In this document: positions 7,904 through 12,480 of the stretch, in pieces
Layout: each line of letters starts with the position of its first letter
How positions within the stretch are numbered: the stretch's first letter is position 1
NCBI GenBank assembly: GCA_003024985.2
Contig: PXIH01S0000316.1
From: Euperipatoides rowelli
Lineage: Eukaryota > Onychophora > Udeonychophora > Euonychophora > Peripatopsidae
Strand: one strand, 5' to 3'
Length of the DNA: 12,480 nucleotides
Position numbers and translations under genes: made by a program
Notes under the pieces: generated by a model
Seen by the model: the letters and a program-made list of their open reading frames with translations, nothing else
Told to the model about the DNA's origin: nothing
Databases searched by the model: none

Positions 7904-8074
7904 GTGGTAGCCATCTTTCCACACCAATCTTCCAACAAAAATGTCGTAAATATGTTGGATTCTAGTGATGTTGTCATTAATAACACTTGCATAGTTATTT
8001 ATTATGTAGTAGGAATTAGGGTTCAGGTTGTGATGTAAGTTAAAGCTGTAAATTAACAAAAAATGGCTGCTATC
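7904..8074 (+). mobile_element. Family A inverted-repeat element, copy 4
   Basis: The left end reads GTGGTAGCCATCTTT and the right end, reverse complemented, GATAGCAGCCATTTTTTG; both share an AGCCAT core. The right half (about 7993-8074) aligns along its length with the minus strand of copy 1: TATTTATTAT, TAGT-GGA, the TTAGGGTT-like core, then GTAAAT and a run of A before ATGGCTGC. A 69-codon minus-strand frame over this element (7850-8059) is a by-product and not a gene. Confidence 0.65.
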
Positions 8075-9270
8075 ATTTTAGTCAGTCATGCACCATTGTT
8101 GAAAAAGACACAAGTAGGATCAGTTAATAGACTCATGTGCTACTGTACGTGACTAGATGTGAATGAAAATGACTAGATTAAATCATTCACTTTAAAATAA
8201 TTACAGTCAAATAACAAAATCATAATTATTTACAACTGAATCTAAAAAAAAAAGGTCAAAAACATATGCATTAAATAAAAAAATAAAAATTGAACATTAA
8301 CAAAGTTAAATGAATTAGGACAAAAGGAAAAAATATATTAAAATATTGTGTTTTTTTATTCTAACTAGTATTTATTAAAAAGTGCAAAGAAATATTGGAA
8401 CATACAAAGATTTATAAATACTTTAACGAATATATACAACCACAATATGGAAGATCGAAGACTCAAGGCACAAAATTACTGGATGAAGTATACTTGACCG
8501 ACTAGAACTGATTTCAACTAATCTTTCAAATAACTTTTTTTAAAAAATATGACTGATAAGTATTTACCGTCCGATACAACTAGATAATTCTGCTTTATTT
8601 ATAAAAAATATTTGCAATTTGACATTAGAAATTCAAGACTAATTTCCAATTTATTTTTAAAATAGGGATTAAATTACTTCAGGATTGCTTTACATAGAAA
8701 AGTTTTAAATATAAGTAAAATTCAATATTTTAAGTGCCTAGGGTCCTTATTTTGTAATGTGATGACGATGCTGCACAAATCTATTAAAAACTTTCATATT
8801 ATTATGTTGAATATTTGTACAATAAATCATCAAGATTGGGGGAAATTAATTCAGTATTATTATTATATTCACAACACTTAAACATACAAACAGAACATTT
8901 TCTTTACTCAAATTGATGACATGAAAATACTTGAGGACTTGTAAGAAATTTGATGTTTGTCATCACAGATTACCACTTGACTAAGATGTTTCATTGTATA
9001 TACAATATGTAAATGAAGGGAGGAGAGGGTACATAAATTCAGGCAGAAAGAATTCCACGGGCAATGAACAATCACAACTAATTCGGATTTAGCTCACTTT
9101 AAAAAAAAAAAAACTGTTAAGCTGTTAACCTTTAGAAATATGCAGCCTTTACACTGATTTACATTTACTTTATAATTTTTTTTAAAAAAAAAAAATACAT
9201 TAGAGGTCAGAAGATATGATGTACTTTAACAAAAAAACATTTTCTCAGTCACACCTACCAACCTTAACGA
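8075..9270. other. Non-coding AT-rich stretch
   Basis: No gene is supported. It holds a TGACTAGAT direct repeat (8150-8158 and 8170-8178) interleaved with GTGAATGA/TCATTCAC arms (8159-8166 and 8183-8190), a 14-bp perfect palindrome ATTGTATATACAAT (8993-9006), an A13 run (9101-9113), and a T8-A12 junction (9176-9195). Such features are common in AT-rich animal DNA. Confidence 0.5.
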
Positions 9271-9358
9271 AAAATTCTATCAGTATCCACTCACCAGGTT
9301 TATAGTGTAGCTTAAAATTCTAGTCAGTATCCACTCCCTCAGGTTCTTAATTGTAACG
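9271..9358. repeat. 43-bp tandem duplication (two units)
   Basis: Both units begin AAAATTCTA (9271 and 9314), continue TCAGTATCCACTC, then a C-rich AGGTT and a loosely matching TTATAGTGTA / TTAATTGTA. The offset is 43 bases. It is an isolated, diverging duplication without coding potential. Confidence 0.8.
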
Positions 9359-9891
9359 TAGCCCTGCGAAACGTATCCTATTTCCTAAAGTTGTTAAAAT
9401 TCTAATATTTTGGTATATACAGTATTATAACAGTATGTGCACAATATACTTATATATTATATAAAAAGGTGATGTAAGTGACTGTCCATAAAGGGTTGAG
9501 AAAAAGGAGTACCGACAGGATAATTAAATTTTTATTATATTTTAATTTTGTCTTTTCACAATTAAGCAAATTGTATATTGTTTGATCATTTTTGTTCATT
9601 TTTTTAAAAAATAGATTTCCCTGACAAACAATCGTTTCATGAAAGATTTCATGTTATCTAGGCGACACTTCATGTTTTAACCTATTGGATAAAGATTTTC
9701 TATTTAATCATGCTGTAGTTTGTGTGCTCCTTTTTCTCATAGTATTAGTTATATTTTGTTTCAACTAGTAAAAACTAATATTTCCGATATATCGTAGCTA
9801 ATTTTACTTTAAACTAGTTAAAATTCCGTTTTAACTCATTTCGAATAAAAATTAAAATATACAATGCATATACAATGTATATCATATTATG
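9359..9891. other. Non-coding AT-rich stretch
   Basis: No gene is seen. Contains a perfect 8-bp hairpin AGTTAAAA-TTCCG-TTTTAACT (9816-9836), the 10-bp palindrome TTTCATGAAA (about 9635-9644), and scattered ACAGTAT words near 9420-9440. Confidence 0.5.
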
Positions 9892-10022
9892 TACAGTATA
9901 TAGCCTACTGTATATTTGCACAGATATACAGCAATTATAATGCTAATATTCCATGAGCAAGGATAACCAGTCACAGTATGTACAGTATATACAGTACATG
10001 CACAGTATAAATACAGTACATG
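9892..10022. repeat. ACAGTA-rich degenerate repeat cluster
   Basis: TACAGTA occurs repeatedly: a hairpin TACAGTA / TACTGTA at 9892-9912, then CACAGTATGTACAGTATATA and two TACAGTACATG units at 9973-10022. TATAGCCTACTGTAT (9899-9913) is repeated exactly at 10946-10960. This looks like a degenerate short-period satellite or the remains of a palindromic element. Confidence 0.6.
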
Positions 10023-11331
10023 TTTTGTTCTCTCTCTCAACTAAATTTTACAAATAGCTTGTTAAAATAATTTTTTTTAATTTTATATTCTAATTTTAAA
10101 AATTATTATTTTCAATAAATAATGTTTATTAGGCCACAAAAAAATAATACATTTTTCATCCCTTTGCAATAAAAGTATTCAATAGCCTAGGCAGTCAGTT
10201 TTTTTTAATTAATATTTAACATTTAGCCATTTTTATCACAATTAAGTTATTTTATCAAGAAAATGATTTATCTAAATTTTTAAATAAAAACCCTTAACAA
10301 GGCATGATTTTCCTAATCAATGGAGAAGAAACAAGGTTTTTTTTTTGTGGCATTTTATTTATTTTTTAATTTATAATCCGATATGAAATTGAAAAAATAT
10401 TAATCTAAAACTGGAATATTTATTTTTTTCAATGCTAAAATTTAAAGATACTTTAATAAGGATGTAGACTATTCAGAAAAAAATCCACACAGCTTACTTC
10501 TCTCTATTTGAACTCCTTCAGTACTGAATACTTATTCTTGCATTTTTTATATATATTAAATAAACTTATCAAATTACAAAAATTTCTGAATTTAAAATGT
10601 CTACTCCAAGTTCATTTCAAAGATTAGGTTTGAAAACAAGTGCTGAATTTCTTCAATCAAAACAAATCCAATATTTAACGCATTTTTAAAAATGGGTTAA
10701 CATTTCAATTTAGCATTAGTGGTGACTTTCATGTGTCAAATTAATGTTCTACTATACGGTGTCTCTTACATTCCTTAATAAGTAAAAACAGGAATCGTGT
10801 AGTATTAGATTTTTAATTTCATACCAGTTTAAAAATTAAGATACTAATATTAATTAAATTTATTAAACAATTATATACTATATGCAGTAAATTTTTAATT
10901 ATAGGTGTGAAATTTAGATATTTTTGTTTGTAGTAGCCTACATAATATAGCCTACTGTATGTTATATTTTTTTATAATGATCCCATATACTTAAATGAAT
11001 CTGAAAAATTATCAATTTCTACTTCTATTTTTTTTTCAACCAAAGATAAATAAATAAATAAAATCTTAGAAAAATAGTAAAAAAAAAAATATTTTAAAAA
11101 ATTTAAATTTATACAAAAAAAAAAGGTGATAGTGCATATCTTTATGAATATTTAACTATATAGTGCTGAAAATAGACAATTCTCAATCTTTAATCGACTA
11201 TTTCAGATAAAAAAATTGAAGTTATGATAATGAAATTATACATCAAAATATTTTAATGAAATGGTTTCAACACCACCAACCGTAGATCACAATCAAAATA
11301 CTCAATTGTTACTTATACACTTTACTTTCAG
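10023..11331. other. Non-coding very AT-rich stretch
   Basis: No gene is visible. Long T and A runs dominate, with an AAAT microsatellite at about 11046-11063 and the repeated word TATAGCCTACTGTAT at 10946-10960. The last 20 bases form a modest pyrimidine tract ending CTTTCAG at 11331, discussed with the candidate exon that follows. Confidence 0.5.
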
Positions 11332-11385
11332 AAGTGGATGGAAACTTTAGAAAACTATTACAGAGTGCTGTATAGGCCAGAGTAA
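11332..11385 (+). CDS. Possible terminal coding exon fragment
   Basis: A pyrimidine-leaning tract ending TTTACTTTCAG (to 11331) is a fair 3' splice site. The next bases read KWMETLENYYRVLYRPE and then TAA at 11383-11385, a composition less AT-driven than the surroundings. I do not recognise the protein, and 17 residues are too few to identify one. If real, this would be the last exon of a + strand gene whose 3' untranslated region begins at 11386 and carries the hAT insertion. The stronger acceptor at 12447 would then belong to another transcript or isoform. A chance open stretch is quite possible. Confidence 0.25.
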   Translation, partial: KWMETLENYYRVLYRPE

Positions 11386-11424
11386 CGGCTCCATTAAGAC
11401 CAACAGACAATCCTAGATCTAAGC

Positions 11425-11698
11425 CAGTGATGCATAATGAGGTTGGAACCCCCACCCTGAGATGTTTTCAGCCCAACTGGCAGTTTATTTGAAAGCATTC
11501 GTTTTCAATTTAAAAAAAAAAAAATTTATTCACTTTTTAAGTGGTTTTAGTTTTTGACCCAAAAGTATTATACAGTAGTAAATCTTTAAAATAATACAGG
11601 TAGTTTTTTTTTTAATGTTTTACATTATTACAAGGGGGCATTAAATATAATTTCATCGTCAATAGGTTCATGTAGATAAAAAAAATTGTGCATCACTG
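11425..11698. mobile_element. Non-autonomous hAT-type element with 8-bp target duplication
   Basis: The left terminus CAGTGATGCATAAT and the reverse complement of the right terminus CAGTGATGCACAAT match at 13 of 14 positions. They are flanked by ATCTAAGC (11417-11424) and GTCTAAGC (11699-11706), an 8-bp duplication with one mismatch. Terminal CAGTG and an 8-bp duplication are hallmarks of the hAT superfamily. The 274-bp interior has long A and T runs and no transposase, so it would have depended on an enzyme encoded elsewhere. The near-identical target duplication suggests it is younger than the other elements here. Confidence 0.85.
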
Positions 11699-11706
11699 GT
11701 CTAAGC

Positions 11707-12423
11707 CAAACACCTGGAGTGTAGAAAGAAAATTCTAGGTCTTGCTGTCACACAGACATCATGCCCTCATCAGCTTTACTGTAACTGATTCAAAATGTTA
11801 AGTTTATTGTTTGCTTAAGGACTGTGAAGAAAATCATAAACATGTCCAGTTGGCAACCACAGTACATTTTTAGGACAAGGTTAGGAAGTGGTAATGGGCC
11901 TGCATTACCACTTTCTAAATGATGGCCAAGATCTAGTATGAAAATAAAAATGAATGCCAATAATCTGTCCCCAATACAGTAATAGGAATTTCCCATGGTG
12001 CTACAATCAAACTGGGGTAGTTAAGCCTAAAACTGTAACATGCTAGTTTATAGGATTCCAGAAAGATATGCCATTAATTACCACATTATATAAATTGCTA
12101 AACAATCCCATTATGAAAATATTTAAAAAATGATTGTTTGTAGTAGTCTAATTGTTCTAAATTTGACCTTCAGTACCTCTGTTGCAAGTAGAGGAACTCT
12201 GCTAAAAATAATGGCTAATCTAACTAGAAAGATTGTTAGATTATTTCAATGTTAACAATAAAAAAAAACATATCACTTAACAATAAATGTATTCAAATTA
12301 TTAATTATGAAAGCTAAAATTTCAATTAAAAAATGTCAACAATTCTTCCGATTTGTGTATATGGCTTTTTTATCATCTTTAGCATTCATGGCTTGAGATT
12401 TTAGATGTTACATTTATAATTAA
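11707..12423. other. Non-coding stretch, moderately less AT-rich
   Basis: No gene is established. A + strand frame from 11951 to about 12130, with one stop, contains NRNFPWCYNQTGVVKPKTV but matches no family I can name. A 68-codon minus-strand frame (11790-11996) spans the hairpin at 11881-11918 and has no domain. AATAAA occurs at 11943-11948 and could serve as a polyadenylation signal if the candidate exon at 11332 is real. Confidence 0.4.
11881..11918. repeat. 16-bp stem hairpin, 6-base loop
   Basis: TTAGGAAGTGGTAATG (11881-11896) pairs with CATTACCACTTTCTAA (11903-11918) at all 16 positions if G-U is allowed at 11885/11914. The loop is GGCCTG. The arms are of mixed base composition, so this is less expected by chance than the AT-only hairpins. 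The stem is shorter than a typical microRNA precursor and does not extend convincingly outward. Confidence 0.8.
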
Positions 12424-12447
12424 ATGTATATTTTTTTCACTTTGTAG
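12424..12447 (+). promoter_or_regulatory. Probable 3' splice site (acceptor)
   Basis: TGTATATTTTTTTCACTTTG followed by TAG is a textbook pyrimidine tract and acceptor, ending at 12447. Composition changes sharply at this point: upstream is AT-rich, downstream is C-rich. TTTATAAT about 35 bases upstream could hold a branch point. This is the best splice signal in the window. Confidence 0.6.
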
Positions 12448-12480
12448 ACCACTAGGTTATTTTCCCCAAAGCCTTCCCCC
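12448..12480 (+). CDS. Probable exon start, truncated by window end
   Basis: The 33 bases after the acceptor are open in two frames, TTRLFSPKPSP and PLGYFPQSLPP; the third has an early TAG. Proline- and serine-containing sequence and the jump in C content suggest coding or untranslated exon rather than more intron. The gene cannot be named from 11 codons. If the call is right, at least the sequence immediately upstream is intron of a + strand gene. Confidence 0.4.

Noticed and set aside
484-8040. Interstitial telomeric repeats
   Set aside because: The TTAGGG-like units are degenerate, never in a clean tandem array, and sit inside short inverted-repeat elements, so an element core explains them better.
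11790-11996. 68-codon minus-strand frame
   Set aside because: It crosses the 16-bp hairpin, has no recognisable motif, and the opposite strand is not clearly coding either.
11951-12130. Possible piggyBac-like transposase remnant (NRNFP, YNQTGVVKPK words)
   Set aside because: Short words recalled the piggyBac C-terminal region, but they are in the wrong order and no aspartate catalytic context is present.
1-12480. tRNA, rRNA, CRISPR array, bacterial operon
   Set aside because: No tRNA T-loop with matching acceptor arm, no rRNA-like conserved block, no regularly spaced direct repeats, and no ribosome-binding-site-led gene series were found on either strand.

Overview
The window looks like AT-rich nuclear DNA from an animal. 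By eye it is about 70% A+T, with many homopolymer A/T runs, no open frame longer than about 70 codons, no bacterial gene spacing, and several kinds of decayed eukaryotic transposon. Frequent TAGGCCTA/TAGCCTACTGTA words and degenerate TTAGGG-like cores are reminiscent of marine invertebrate (possibly deuterostome) intergenic or intron DNA. That placement is a guess; the sequence alone does not fix the species.

Layout. 1-1306: AT-rich DNA with a G13 run and one short inverted-repeat element (473-625). 1307-1573: a clear terminal-inverted-repeat element of another family, with an internal 70-bp duplication. 1697-2098 (+): an unidentified frameshifted reading frame with coding-like G enrichment at codon position 1. 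2182 to about 4020 (-): the main find, a decayed non-LTR retrotransposon. Reading leftwards on the minus strand it has a weak endonuclease-like piece, a linker, reverse transcriptase blocks, and a poly(A) tract abutting a near-perfect 32-bp palindrome. 4021-6106: non-coding, A-rich on the + strand in its second half. 6107-8074: a strong hairpin and several copies of the same inverted-repeat family seen at 473. 8075-11331: AT-rich DNA with a 43-bp tandem duplication and an ACAGTA-rich cluster. 11332-11385: a possible last coding exon. 11425-11698: a non-autonomous hAT-type element with 8-bp target duplications. 12424-12447: a convincing 3' splice site on the + strand, so the window probably ends just inside an exon.

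Taken together, this is most likely intron or intergenic DNA shaped by successive transposon insertions. No complete functional gene and no multi-gene system can be supported. The most informative items are the retrotransposon remnant with its palindromic 3' end, the repeat family with a telomere-like core, and the unidentified decayed reading frame.
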